Assembly (NCBI GenBank): GCA_949357655.1
Contig: CASHTG010000013.1
Span: 496,001 to 560,000 of the forward strand
Direction: 5' to 3'
Length of the DNA stretch: 64,000 nt
Origin: Parascedosporium putredinis
Taxonomy: Eukaryota; Ascomycota; Sordariomycetes; Microascales; Microascaceae
A model generated the notes under the pieces. That model had not been told where the DNA came from. It was given only the letters and a program-made list of their open reading frames with translations, and did no database searches. The position numbers and the translations under genes were made by a program. Of the stretch, positions 11,901 through 23,110 are shown piece by piece; position 1 is the stretch's first letter; each line of letters starts with the position of its first letter.

Positions 11901-14462
11901 GGGCAGCCAGGTGTGCTGAAATGACAATTTCGTCGCTCGAAACAGTTCGGCGCGGGTGCAGAATTTACCGGCATCCATTTCCCGGAGGAAAGATTGGAGT
12001 TTGGGACTGGCGGTTATGGTGGTTCCCTCAGTTGCCCATTGATACTGCATGAGACCGAGCAGTTGGGCGGGCCGATGCTTTGCAACATATTGGAAGCTGT
12101 CCGAGAACTCTACTTTTCCGCGATCCACGAGCCGCACAGTCTTGCGAATTCCCAAAACACTACCAAGCCAATCGGCCCATGTTAAGTGCTTCTTGTCCGG
12201 ATGTGTGGGACAGTCTTCGAAATAAGCCGCATGTAAAAATCTAACCGCATGGCCTGGTGCGCCGGCCCCTGGAGCTAGCAGTGCTTCTGGGCCGTAGGGG
12301 TGAGAACTGCGGCAATATACATCCTCGTTCCTGGGATCACGTAGCATATTTTTCTCATCGACAATCCGGATGCTCGCATATTTGGCGACATCGTCATTGG
12401 TGTGGGTGCGATATAGAAATCGCAGGTCCCGCCTCGACTCTTCAAGGCTTAGTTTGGGATGTTTATATTTCCTAAACACGGAGTCTCGCACTTCTGCAAA
12501 CGATGCTTCTTCCACTCCCAATTTTGTGTAAAGGGTGGCACGGTCGGTATTTTTCGCTGCTCGAGGGTCGAGTATATACAGGTCCACGCCCTCGGGGATT
12601 TCTACACCCGCCGTCGTCGACCAGTATATGGAACGGTTCCATGGACGGTAGATCCATTCTCCGTTCCTAAGTTGGAATATTCCAAGCGCTTCCACGGATC
12701 CCCACGAGTTTCTTAGAGCTGAAATACTAGAGAGGAATCTTGCTAATCTCGAGTGCCAGTCCTCGCTTGTTGACGGTGACTTAATGATGGAACCTGGGCT
12801 TTGGAGGTCTTCGATGATTAGGCTTATAGCCAAAGATATCGACATCGTTTTCAGCCCGAATTCTCTAAGCCGGGTACAGGTTTTAAAGTTGTAGTTCGGA
12901 GATATGAATGGGCAAATTCGAATATCGTCTAGCAATGGTTTACCGCTAGAATCTTTGAAATCGCTGGGTGGGATAGCGAGAAACCAGATCATCTTTAGCG
13001 AGTTGGAATGTTGTGATAAAAGAACAGGTGTTGTATCGAGAAGCGCGGCTATTTCCGACTCCACCGTGCTCCAGAACGGCGACAGACGGTCTTTGTCCGG
13101 GAGGAAAGCGGGCCAAGAGTACCGCAAATCCGGGTGTTCGCAGAATTGGAGCACAGCCTGGATGAAGACGCGGGCGACCGCTTTGAGGATGTCCATGTTC
13201 CTCCTGGATGTCGTGACGATATCCTGCCTGTTGGAGCTAGTATCGAAATCCGATTGGATGATGAACTGTCCACGCGCACCCGAGTTAACCAAGTCCCATG
13301 ATATTTTTGTGGGCGATAGTCGTCTATGGAGGGCCAGCAACTTACGGAAAACTCGGACAGCCGCACCGGCAGGAAGGCAAACACCTCTTGCCTCGCAATC
13401 AATGGCTCCGAGGTGCTTGTTAGAGGAAAGGCCAAGACCAAATCGGCCTGTGACGCCGCTCTCCTTCCCTCCTCGGTGTTGGGGATGTCACGCTGATTGC
13501 TATGGCACAACTGTGTCGCTGTGGCCCTAGAGACGTGAAAGACCTTTTCTTGCGCGGTTTCAACGCCGTTGGTAGTTTTTAAGCTGGTCTTGAGCAGAGT
13601 TTTCCCATCGCTTCTCGTGGACATGCTGAATTCCTTTTCTTTGTCGGGGCCGTTGTGGAAGCGAATGCGGATACGCTTCAAGTTGCGCAGAAACATCAAG
13701 CAGGTGTCTTGGAGATCTTCCAGTTGCTTGAAGATAGTTTGGTGCAGATACTCAACATCCGAGGCGTCACCGCTCTGATGAAGGTATAACGTGATGCGCG
13801 TGAGCTGTCCGCCAATCTCTTCCTCGCAGTCTTGCCAAACGGGGATGACCATGCCTAAGCCGGGGTCTCCTTTTTCGTGCTTGAAGTAAAACGAGAAATG
13901 GCCCGATTGGATGAGCACCTTCCACGCAGCGATGAAGACAGATTTAAACCCGATGCCCTTGGTGCCGATATAGCCATGCGACGTAGACTTGGTGCTTTCT
14001 CCGACCGCGCAGATTGCGGACAGGTTGTTGATCGTGAATCCATCCTCGTTGCACTCGACGACTATGCGATCGGAATACACGTCAAACGAGATGAATGGCG
14101 ACTCTCCCCGATGCAGGGCGCGTATGAATCTATTGTCATCCGCGTTCTGCAACAGCTCAAACACAAACCGCGCATCGCTGCCATAGATATTTTTGGCGAG
14201 CCTGCACATACGGGTTGTTAGTTCAATATGTAATGTTCATGGAATGTGCTCGCGGCGACCGACGCCGCACCATTGCCGCAACGAGGACGTACGTTAATAT
14301 CGAGTGGCCCGCCACCTTGTCCTTTGCCAATAGACTCCTCTCCACTTTGCGCCGGAGTTCCGGACTAAACGTTTCCAGCTCCTGTAGCGTGTCATCGTCG
14401 AGAAAGCCGTACTTATCTGCGATGCCCAACACCGCGGCTTTGCACTCTGCCTTTGTCGCCAT
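8968..14462 (-). CDS. NO-VEIN/sacsin-like GHKL-ATPase protein with DUF3883 end
   Basis: A large fungal protein of about 1,700 aa. Six exons: 14462-14293, 14201-13346, 13265-11190, 11124-9582, 9486-9207 and 9141-8968. Exon 2 has an HSP90-type (GHKL) ATPase domain: RFVFELLQNADDN is the Asn-containing N box, and GESTKS followed by YIGTKGIGFKSVF is the glycine-rich lid/G box. The C-terminus has a DUF3883-like block (YYIEVKSTTGPCHLPFYMSKN, then YIIFRVYGLG and IYLDPEQLRLDG). This pairing is known from plant NO VEIN and many fungal proteins whose function is poorly defined. The frame slips near 11600, in a T run near 10973, near 10812, in a C4 run at 9726-9729 and in a G5 run near 9350. Those I could resolve look like homopolymer shortening. 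Start: ATG giving MATKAECKAA. The role is unknown; I infer a chaperone-like or stress/defence ATPase. Confidence 0.85.
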
Positions 14463-16811
14463 GTTCCATATAACAAAAGATTTATCGAGGAACAATACCC
14501 CAACAAAAAGTGAGAATTTGCCATTTCAGAGCTGGGGAGGTGCGTGACTTTTTAAAACCCGACGTGACAGTCGGTTGGTTGGTTGGTTGGTTATCGGCCG
14601 CATTGTACGGTACCGTCTGGCCGTGGTAGGATTGTTCCGTCGTGTAGGCGGCCGGCACGTTCGATCTTCACCCCGCATTTAAGCGCCATGACCACGGTTT
14701 GGACGACGGGCGCTCTACATCAAGGGCAGGTGCTGGATGGTACCCCCAGGGCCTGCTTCTCGCCCGGGCTCTTGGGCCACTATGGGAGTTGAACGGACCG
14801 GTTATTTTTAGGTCCATATGTGTTGGTTATTGCCAGATGTAGTCACATTAATGTTCTCGTTTAGGCTGGTCGGCGCAGTACTCAGTCCAGACTGTAACGT
14901 TGACTTTCATTCTCCGTATTGAATGAGAAGCGCCAAGTAAAGGAGGACGTGGATTCGTCCAAGACAACATGCAAGGAAGGGATCCGTACCAAGAGAGGCC
15001 ACCGCTAGCGATTTATGATCCATCGAAAAGAAAGGCCTGCTGGTTTCTTTGGTGCTCATGCACACGATACCTAGATCGCACGTACACAAGACCTTATTCC
15101 TCCGAATTGACCCATCCATCCATACATAGAACGAAGATGCAATACGTCCATGGATGCTTAGTCAAGTGATCTGGGCAGACTCCGTTGGTTACGCATTGGT
15201 GTGTTGGTCCTCCATCAACCCCCTGTCCGCTTCTCTTTCCGGATCTCACGGGACTACGGCTCATAATCTAGCACATGAGGGCATGATGATGAGTGTAACC
15301 TGGCACCTTTCACTTATTTTATCAGGTCTGCGTCGTCTAAGGTCGTGGATCCTAATCAAAGGCTGTGGCCCGAGGGCTTCCCAGTTCACTTGAACTGCCT
15401 CGCGCTACTAGCAAGGGACATCGGACGGCTTAGTGGTGTCCACCACTCTCCACAAGCAAACCTTTTGCAATGTATAGTTACCACTCAAGACCATCCGCGC
15501 CTGTCTCGAAATCGATCACAGCTAACTGATATAGACCTTGAGGAAGTATTGACGGTGTCGGCTGAGCGAAGAGATATATATCGAATGGTCAACTATCACG
15601 CCTCAGTTCAACGCATACCTCAGGGTGTGCTGTCTTTAAATTCCAGCCGCGGGTGTTAACCCTCGTATTTATACATGGCGCGACTGCCCGGGTGCTTCGC
15701 CCCCGACATTATTTACTAGATCACGGTCTACCCGCTAAAGACTAAATCAACCTAACACAAGCCTCGCCCTATCTATCTAGGGTCTTGATATCCGATACTC
15801 AAGGATGATAGTGCTAAATCAACGAAGAATTGCCGGGGTTCCACGAGCTGGAGGAACTTAACCCTCGACACGGAAGAGAGAGGCGGCAGGAAATCGAGTC
15901 TACGCCAAGTAAAACTGTGAGCGGTTTGTGCGCGGGCCGTCCTGGGGGTTGGGCAGCCGATGCCAAATATGGACCCCGTGCTTGGTCTTGGTGGGATGGT
16001 ATGGCCCTTTGGTATCTGTGGACTCGCATAGGCTTTCAATTAATCCAGATTCGGAGTCAGTTTAGACAACGTAAGATGACGATAATGAAAACAGTGATGG
16101 CGAGAACGATCAAGATGACGAATGATTCGAATTTTTATATAATGATGGACTTGGAGAGAGAAAATAAGAGTTTCCTCTTAGTTATAGATAGGGTGGGCTT
16201 TCCCCATGTGCCAACCTGCACCATCTTCGTTTATTCTAACCCATTAACGCCCAGGCGTAGGGCAGTAGGAGTTTAGCTCCTATGTTAACAGGGACGTTGT
16301 GGAGGAGAAAAGAACTAGTGCGTGGGGAAGGAATTCTAAAGTGTGGAGTATATACGGGTATTTGTCATATTGACCTCGACATATCGTGGACCTGCGCTAC
16401 TCTACTCTCTGCCCTGCCGTTGTGATCTCGGACCCCCGACGAAGTTTTTGCCAAGGACAGCAGAGCTTGGCGAAACTCACAGCTGCGATTCAAGGTCTAG
16501 CGCGAAAACTCAGCCGTCGCGGATGCTGACATCAATCTAAAACGCACGCCGGCCCAGTTTCTTCTTACGGTGGATGCGACACTCCGCGGCTTCCGCCCAA
16601 TGGGAATCCAATTGACCCCGCGACTCATGACCGCGACACGTCCTACGCTGACATGGAAGGATCCGCGATGAGGGGCAAGTAAGACGTCTGACCCTTTATA
16701 AGATGTGCTACCCGCGATCGAGAGTCTTTGCCGTTTCCCTTTCTTCCGAACCCACCACACTCCTCTCTCAGCTATTACCTCGCTTTCACGAATCGCTCGA
16801 CACATCTCACC
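14463..16811. other. Intergenic, upstream of two divergent genes
   Basis: Lies between the 5' ends of the NOV-like gene (minus) and the GMC oxidoreductase (plus). No domain-bearing frame was found; the frame at 15830-16276 is not protein-like. A GGTT microsatellite at 14573-14592 sits about 110 bp upstream of the NOV-like start. Confidence 0.5.
14573..14592. repeat. (GGTT)5 microsatellite
   Basis: Five uninterrupted GGTT units about 110 bp upstream of the NOV-like start codon, in its likely promoter or 5' UTR. Length variation here could affect expression, but nothing in the sequence shows that it does. Confidence 0.9.
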
Positions 16812-18847
16812 ATGGCTGTTCCCTTGTCTCAACTCCCGCCCAATCTCGATGAGGTTGACGTAATCATCGCCGGAGGTAATTGCCTCCCCACCCGTTCGAA
16901 TGGAAATGTGTAGCTTTTCGCCCATGCTAAAAATCATTTCTCTTGAGGCGGCACTGCCGGCTGCGTTGTGGCTAGCAGACTCTCCGACGCGGACCCGAAT
17001 CTCTCCATCCTGGTGATCGAGGGCGGCCCCAACAACTACCAAAACCCCACCATCGTCCACCCGCTTCTGTTTATGGCCAACGTGCTCCCTGGGAGCAAAA
17101 ATGCACTCTTCTACCAGGGTGTGAAGGAAAGCCAGCTCGGGGATCGAGAGGTCGTGGTTCCCTCCGGAGGGTCCTGGGTGGGGGTTCCTCGATTAACCTG
17201 CTCACGTACAGCCGTCCGCAGCGAGAGGACCTTGATGCGTGGAATACCCCGGGGTGGACGGCGGAAGACATGATTCCGTACTACAAAAGGTCAGTTTTTA
17301 GCTGAAATCTCTTTTGGCGATCGCTGTCAGACTAAAGAAGACAAAACGTCGTAGTTTGAAAATTACAAAGGGCCCGGTCGGTCCAACACCCACGGCTACT
17401 CGGGACCCATTGAAGTCTCCGCCAGCACTTACAATGTCGAACGCTCCCGCTCCGACTTCCTTCAAGCCGCCGCCCAAAAGGGCTTTCCCGAAGTGACGGA
17501 TTTGATGAACTTTGGCACCTCGGACGCGATGTACCGAAACCTTAGGTTCATCAGCCAGGACGGCGTGCGGCAAGACTCAGCGCATCGCTATTTGCACCCA
17601 CGTCTCCGGGATGGCGAGCATCCCAACCTGCACGTCCTCGTAGAACACCAAGTGGTCCGCGTGTTATTCGACGAGAACAAAAAGGCCAACGGTGTAGAGT
17701 TTCACCAGAACCCTGCTTCGATAGCAGACGGGGATGCTCCACCAGTCACGAAAACCGTCAAAGCCAGGAGACTTGTCATCGTCTCCAGTGGCGCGCTGGG
17801 CTCTCCCTTGATTCTGGAGAGGTCGGGGGTAGGCGGCCGCGACGCGCTCTCCCGTGCTGGGATTGAGCCCGTCGTGGACCTTCCCGGCGTTGGATCGAAT
17901 TACATGGACCATCATCTCCTCGTCTACGCCTACCGATCGAGTCTGAACCCCGACGAGACTGCGGATGCCCTGATCGGAGGGCGGAAAGACGTGGCGGAAG
18001 CTCTAGCCTCCAACGATAAGATCCTCGGCTGGAACGTGGCAGATACGACGGGGAAGATTCGGCCGACGGAAAGCGAGGCTGCCGCACTCGGGCCTAAATT
18101 CCAAGCCACCTGGGACAAGGACTTCCGGGACAGCCCAAACAGGCCTATGATCATTCTAACTTCTCTTAATTGGTAAGCGCCGGGTTCGAACTGATGCGCG
18201 GTAAACGACTACTGAACGAGATAGGCTAACCCGCTGTATTCCCGTAGCTACCCTGCCGACCCTGCCGGCATCGATCCCATCCAGTATATGTCTTGCTCCA
18301 CCTTCACCCTGTACCCTTACTCCCGGGGCCACATTCACATCACCGGCCCCGGGTCTCCGACCCTCACGACTTCGTTACCGGCTTCTTCGGCGATCGTGAC
18401 GGAGTAGACATGAAAGTCGCCATCTGGGCCTACAAGAAGCAGCGAGAGATTTTGCGGCGCATGGATGTCTACCGAGGCGAACATGCCCCTGCTCACCCAG
18501 TCTTCTCCGAGGGATCCGCTGCGAAGAGTGTTCAGATAGATGAACCGCTCAAGGACGTTCAAGACATCGTATACACCGAGGAAGATGACAAGATTATCGA
18601 GGACTGGTTAAAGCAGACCATTGGTAGTTGTTGGCACTCGATGGGTACCTGCAAAATGGCGCCGCAGGATCAGGCGGGTGTAGTAGACTCGAGGTTAAGG
18701 GTTCATGGCGTGCAAGGACTCGCGGTGGCTGATTTGAGCATCTGCCCCGACAACGTGTCAGCCAATACAGGGGCCACCGCGTTCGCCATTGGAGAAAAGG
18801 CAGCGGCCATCTTTATCGAGGACCTTGGACTCGGTCAGTCGCCTTAA
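16812..18847 (+). CDS. GMC oxidoreductase, methanol/alcohol-oxidase-like
   Basis: An FAD-dependent glucose-methanol-choline family oxidase, about 608 aa. Exons 16812-16875, 16948-17289, 17355-18172 and 18248-18847. The dinucleotide-binding motif DVIIAGGGTAGCVVA spans intron 1; the GMC signatures PSGG..LGGGSSINLLTY and SSGALGSPLILERSGVG follow. QYMSCSTFTLYPYSRGH and the C-terminal WHSMGTCKMA (catalytic His) and DNVSANT (Asn) match the peroxisomal alcohol oxidase group. AOX proteins usually end in a PTS1 tripeptide; this one ends GQSP, so peroxisomal targeting is not supported. Three frame breaks each fall in a run that is one base short: G3 at 17169-17171, A4 at 17285-17288 next to the intron donor, and G3 at 18351-18353. 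The start context is CACCATGG. It would oxidise an alcohol to an aldehyde with H2O2 release; the substrate is unknown. Confidence 0.92.
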
Positions 18848-19139
18848 GCTGTAGGAGAGTTATTTTCCCAGGGATGAACAAGCCCTCGTGTGGGACGTAA
18901 AGATTGCCAATGGTAGCCTACGTCCGGCTTGTGCAGAGGAGTTCCTTTAGACCCCATCAAACGTCGCCGCAGCAATGAAGGGCACATGGCATAGTTGGGT
19001 ACTCATTTCGGTACATGGTGTAGAGGATGGCTGATAGCGGTAAATAGAGCTATACGTTGTTTCCTCCTAGCCTTCTGCTTGTTGCCGTCTCATGTTTACT
19101 TGAATTATATATTATAGCAACTAGCGTAGCGAGAGCCGC
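18848..19139. other. Short convergent spacer
   Basis: Gap of 292 bp between the convergent 3' ends of the GMC oxidoreductase and HET protein 1. No gene or clear terminator signal seen. Confidence 0.5.
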
Positions 19140-21279
19140 TCATGCTAATGTGATAGCCTGTTTTACTGGTTTAAAAATGACCAAGCCCGCCCTGGTGTCT
19201 AGGGTTATGATCGTCTTCCTGAAAGCCACCCCTGCTACCCAATCTAAGATAATCATGAATACCGTTTCCTTACCGAAATCTTGAGTTACTCGGTATATTA
19301 CCAAGCAACTATATCGCCCGGTCGGGATAGTGTTCGGGTCCATCGCATTTCCTTCCATCACGTAGCCGATTTGGGTGTCGTCTCCGTTGGGCACCCGAGC
19401 CTCGCTTAGCGGGTTCGTCACTATATCCAAGTCCACAATCCAGCCTTCGAGGAATAAGTTGTTCCCTTGAGTGGAGAGAACTTCCGGTTCCATGTCCGCT
19501 TTCGGGTATCCCTCCTTTGGGCAACCCTGTATTGTTCTCCAATCGTATTTGACTATTCCTTCCCATCCGGCCCAGCTCCAGCTCGGAAATGAAGGCCTCC
19601 GTCTTGGGGTTGAGTCGTGCGAGTGCATCCAGGCAAGCGAGAATCGGTGACTAAGTAAGGGTAGGCCATGTATAAAAACCCGAGGGAACAAGACTTTCTC
19701 AAGTTCAGAGAGCATACCGGAAATGGCGTTTAGAGAGTCGCTGTCGTTAGACATATGCCGATTCGTATACTCCCCTATAATTGCTGCGTAGACCCTAAGG
19801 GCGAACTGTCTACTATTAGGGAGGTCGACCTTCCCTTTCTAGCAGTAGTGTCAGATATATTTCATGTGATATTCTAGTAGGTAGAGCTTTGTTAATATCT
19901 CACCTTGAAGCTGGCAAAGATAGCGGCGATACCATCGGGCAGCTTTGTTATCCTTGGAGAAGTTTCTGAATCACACTCCGAGACAACAGAAGCCTCACAG
20001 GAGAATTTCCACTAAGAGTCCGTGAAGCGCAGCGTGCGTCGAGAGAAAATTCCCTCCTGGAACGTCCATGCGCGAGTGTTCCACGTCGAGGATTGTGATG
20101 AAAGAGAAACTGCTGGGGGAGCAGTAAATAGTGCGAAGTCACCAACACGCTCGCGAACTTGCGCTACGCGTTGCACCGATACCCCGGGAAGCCCTGCATT
20201 AGAGTTGGCCCCGGATACAGCAATAAGAACGATGGCCGCGCCAGCGTAAATGTGGTTCATCATCTTGAGCTGAGCCTTCTTTTCCAACGCCTGCTCAGGA
20301 GTTAGGTTTGCGGACTGATTGATGCAGAGGGCATCAACCCAGAGATATTGCAGTCCCAATCCTCTCGTCGCTGCTATCACGTCTTCAATCGTGGTCAGTA
20401 GGGTCCGAGACTCTAGCGCTCCATCAAGAGGATGCACTCCTCCCCAGACATAACTTAGGGCCGCATATCGACAAGTATGAGAGTAAGGAACCACTTTGCG
20501 CAGAGATATATCGACAAGTTTGATAGACGAGAGATCCAGACCATGAGGAACCTGGCAAGTGTCCCCATGTGTAGCAAAACAAGCCTCAAGATGTCCTCTA
20601 ATAACGTCAAAGTCAACAAAGCTATCGACGAACCTTGCGTTATAGAGGCTCCTTCCCGAGAGTGGAGGGTCGATTGTGATCGACATGCCTAGATGGTTCC
20701 CTTCCGTCATAATATCATTCCCAAATCTGACGTAGTCATTTGGGCCGGGAAGAAAGGAATGACGAGCCAGCCCCAATGCATAAGCACAGGAACTCTTGTC
20801 ATCTTCGGGAACCTCGCCCCAACCGTCGTTTTGGATATATTGGGGAAATGGCTTTAAAAGTATATTGGGTTGTCGACGTCTAGGCCACGTCTTGGCATAA
20901 TACAGTAGATTAAGCGACATAACTGACAGGAGGCTGTAAGATGGAGATCAGAGAGTTTCCCTAGGCCCATCGAATGCTTGGTCCGATCCTCATGATGGTT
21001 CGCCCATTCAGCAGGTTTCCAGGCAAGTGTTCTGATGGAATCTTGATAATCCGCTTCCGCAAATACTCCTTGAACATCGAAAGCTGAGCAACGGTCGCAA
21101 AGAATACTTGGCTTTTGTTGGAGCTCCTTGATAATTTGCTCGTCCTCGTTGGAAAGCGAGACTAGTGCTGATTTCGGATCGTGAAAAGATCCCTGGGTAA
21201 AGACTTTGGTAGAGCATCTTTCTCCAGCTGGCTCGAGGCGCCGGCAGAAGATACAGAGTTTGAAACTGTCGTTGGACAT
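19140..21279 (-). CDS. HET-domain (heterokaryon incompatibility) protein 1
   Basis: A cytosolic HET protein, the family that triggers cell death after fusion of incompatible fungal hyphae. The N-terminal part has paired cysteines (CIFCRRLE, CDRCSAF, CQLCRLIYC) often seen ahead of HET domains. The core shows YAALSYVWGG, YLWVDALCINQ and MNHIYAGA, followed by WNTRAWTFQEGIFSRRTLRFTDS. One intron (about 19903-19812) joins FASFK to FALRVYAAIIGEYTNRH, and the C-terminus has PSWSWAGWEG. An A4 run at 20856-20859 (T4 on the coding strand) is one base short of the family frame. A separate in-frame TAG at 20012-20014 follows RFTDS, where family members commonly have Gln; this is a CAG-to-TAG change and may inactivate the gene. 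If real, the product would be truncated just after the HET domain. Confidence 0.85.
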
Positions 21280-22223
21280 GTTTGTGAACTCGTCTATATG
21301 CTCTTCGGAGCAGAATGGTCGTGTTGTCAGTTGTCAAGGTAAGATCTTGGTCTAGACTTCCCATTCAAGTGTGTCAGAGCCTGAAGGCGGGGAACCTTTG
21401 ATCATGAGCTCAGAGTTGGGCACAAAGTCAATCGGGGAATAACCCCAGGCTAGTCTGGTCTATGCTATGAGTGGCTTAGGAGAAGCACATATGCGCGTCT
21501 TGAAGCGGATAAATCTCGGACGAAGACTTCGTGGGTGGTGGTAGGATGGATTCGTGTGACACGAGAATATCGTGTCAAGTGTCCATCACCTCGTATTGGC
21601 TTCTTCTTTGGGGCTACGAATTCGTGGATTTCCTCGCCTAGTCGTCTAATATGCACAGGCCACCCACGGGGCTTATGCGTATGTTAAGGGAAGGAATATA
21701 TCGCCTAGGGGTCTCTCTAGGCTCGGCACCTCGAATGTCTTCGATAACATCTTATCCCGATGTAAGAACTTCTTCATGCGGTTTTATCATCTGAGCTAGG
21801 CCCGCGCATACCTTCTCAATCATGAAATTCACTGTATTAGGGCTGTTGGCGAGTACCACTGCTCACCAAAAGGCCGAAGTGATTTGAAGAGGGTCATACA
21901 TTGCGGGCTCCGTCGAGATTATTACAGCCTTCTTTTATTAACGTAGCATCTTCCGATTCCCTTTAGATATTAGGGCGTCTCTAGCATAACCGATGACCCA
22001 CGACGAGGACCTTTTACGAAACTAGGGAAGCTCGAAGCTAGAGAGCGTAGAGGGAGATTCGATATGCCATCTGGAGTCGGTGAAGGAAGATTCAAGTGTG
22101 AACGTAGAGCTTGAAGTTGGTGATAGGATGCCAGTTAACCGCCTAATTTTCTTTAGCCATGAGAGCCATCGATGGCCCATGGTAGATACCGAGTACAGAT
22201 CTCATGCATGGCCTGATATATAC
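21280..22223. other. Intergenic, no gene seen
   Basis: Short frames only. The segment lies between the HET1 5' end and the 3' end of the broken aldo-keto reductase. Confidence 0.5.
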
Positions 22224-22975
22224 CTGGGGCGGTAAGGCTCCTCTAGGTAAACTTCTTCCTCCAAGGTCAAAACCTTCCCCTGCGCTTCAAGGATTTGATC
22301 GAGACGGTGGACATCATTAATACCAATTACGGGAGCAACGACCCTCCGGTTCAACCAAGCTAGCGCAACGTGGCACATGGGCCACCCTCTTCTTTAGCGA
22401 CCTCCTCTACGCGTGCAATAATAACGTCTGTTGCGACAGAGTCTTCATCTTCGTAGAACGCACCGTTCTTGGTGGACTTGGATCGAAGAGAATTTACATT
22501 CTCCGCCAAGGGCCGGACAAGCAAGCCTGATGAGAATGGGGCCCACTGTCGGGGATATCGTCAGTACTTGAGTGCAACAGGACGACTAGGCAAAACTGGA
22601 TGTCTTTGCGAAAGGTGACGAACTTATGGGAATCAACCCCACCCCGGTTTCATTGCAGTATCTGTTCATCTCACGCTCCTCCTCCCGATAAGGCAAATTG
22701 GACTGGTTTTGCATGGATACGAATTTTGTGTATCTGTACTTCTCGGCCGTGGACTGCAGGAGAGCGAACTGGTAGGCCCACATTGAACTCGCACCGATAT
22801 ATCGAACCTTGCCACTTCGGACTAAGCAATCGAGGGCATGCATCGTCTCGGCTGGTGGTACAGTTTCGTCGAAGCGGTGGATCTGTAGAACGTCTAGGTC
22901 GGTGCTTCCGAGTCGCTCAAGTGAGGCCTCCACTGCGTCGAAAATGGCACTCTGAGAAAGACCTATCCTAGACAC
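22224..22975 (-). pseudogene. Aldo-keto reductase, N-terminally truncated
   Basis: The C-terminal two thirds of an NADPH-dependent aldo/keto reductase. Visible are FDAVEASLERLG, DVLQIHRFDE, SGKVRYIGASSMWAYQFALL (substrate/strand-5 region), GVGLIP, and a cofactor-side HVALAWLNRRVVAPVIGIND. The catalytic Asp/Tyr/Lys-bearing N-terminus is absent; sequence beyond 22975 is unrelated. An intron is implied between IP and WAPFSSGLL, but its donor reads ATAAGT where GTAAGT is expected, while its acceptor at about 22557 is intact. A further frame shift lies at a C3 run (22385-22387). Next to the NRPS wreck on the opposite strand, it looks like debris of a metabolic cluster. Confidence 0.8.
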
Positions 22976-23110
22976 ACTAGTTAAGAGTTATATCTCTTAG
23001 CATTGAATAGGCAACAGCAACCGCACCCCAAGAGTTGACGTAGTCTTTACTTTGAGCGACGTGGGAGTTGAGCATCGCGACGCGGTCCTAGCCGTCCCGG
23101 AAGACGCGGA

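Noticed and set aside
15830..16276. 148-codon open frame in the long intergenic region
   Set aside because: No protein-like motif; short Ile/Met-rich stretches match the local AT content.
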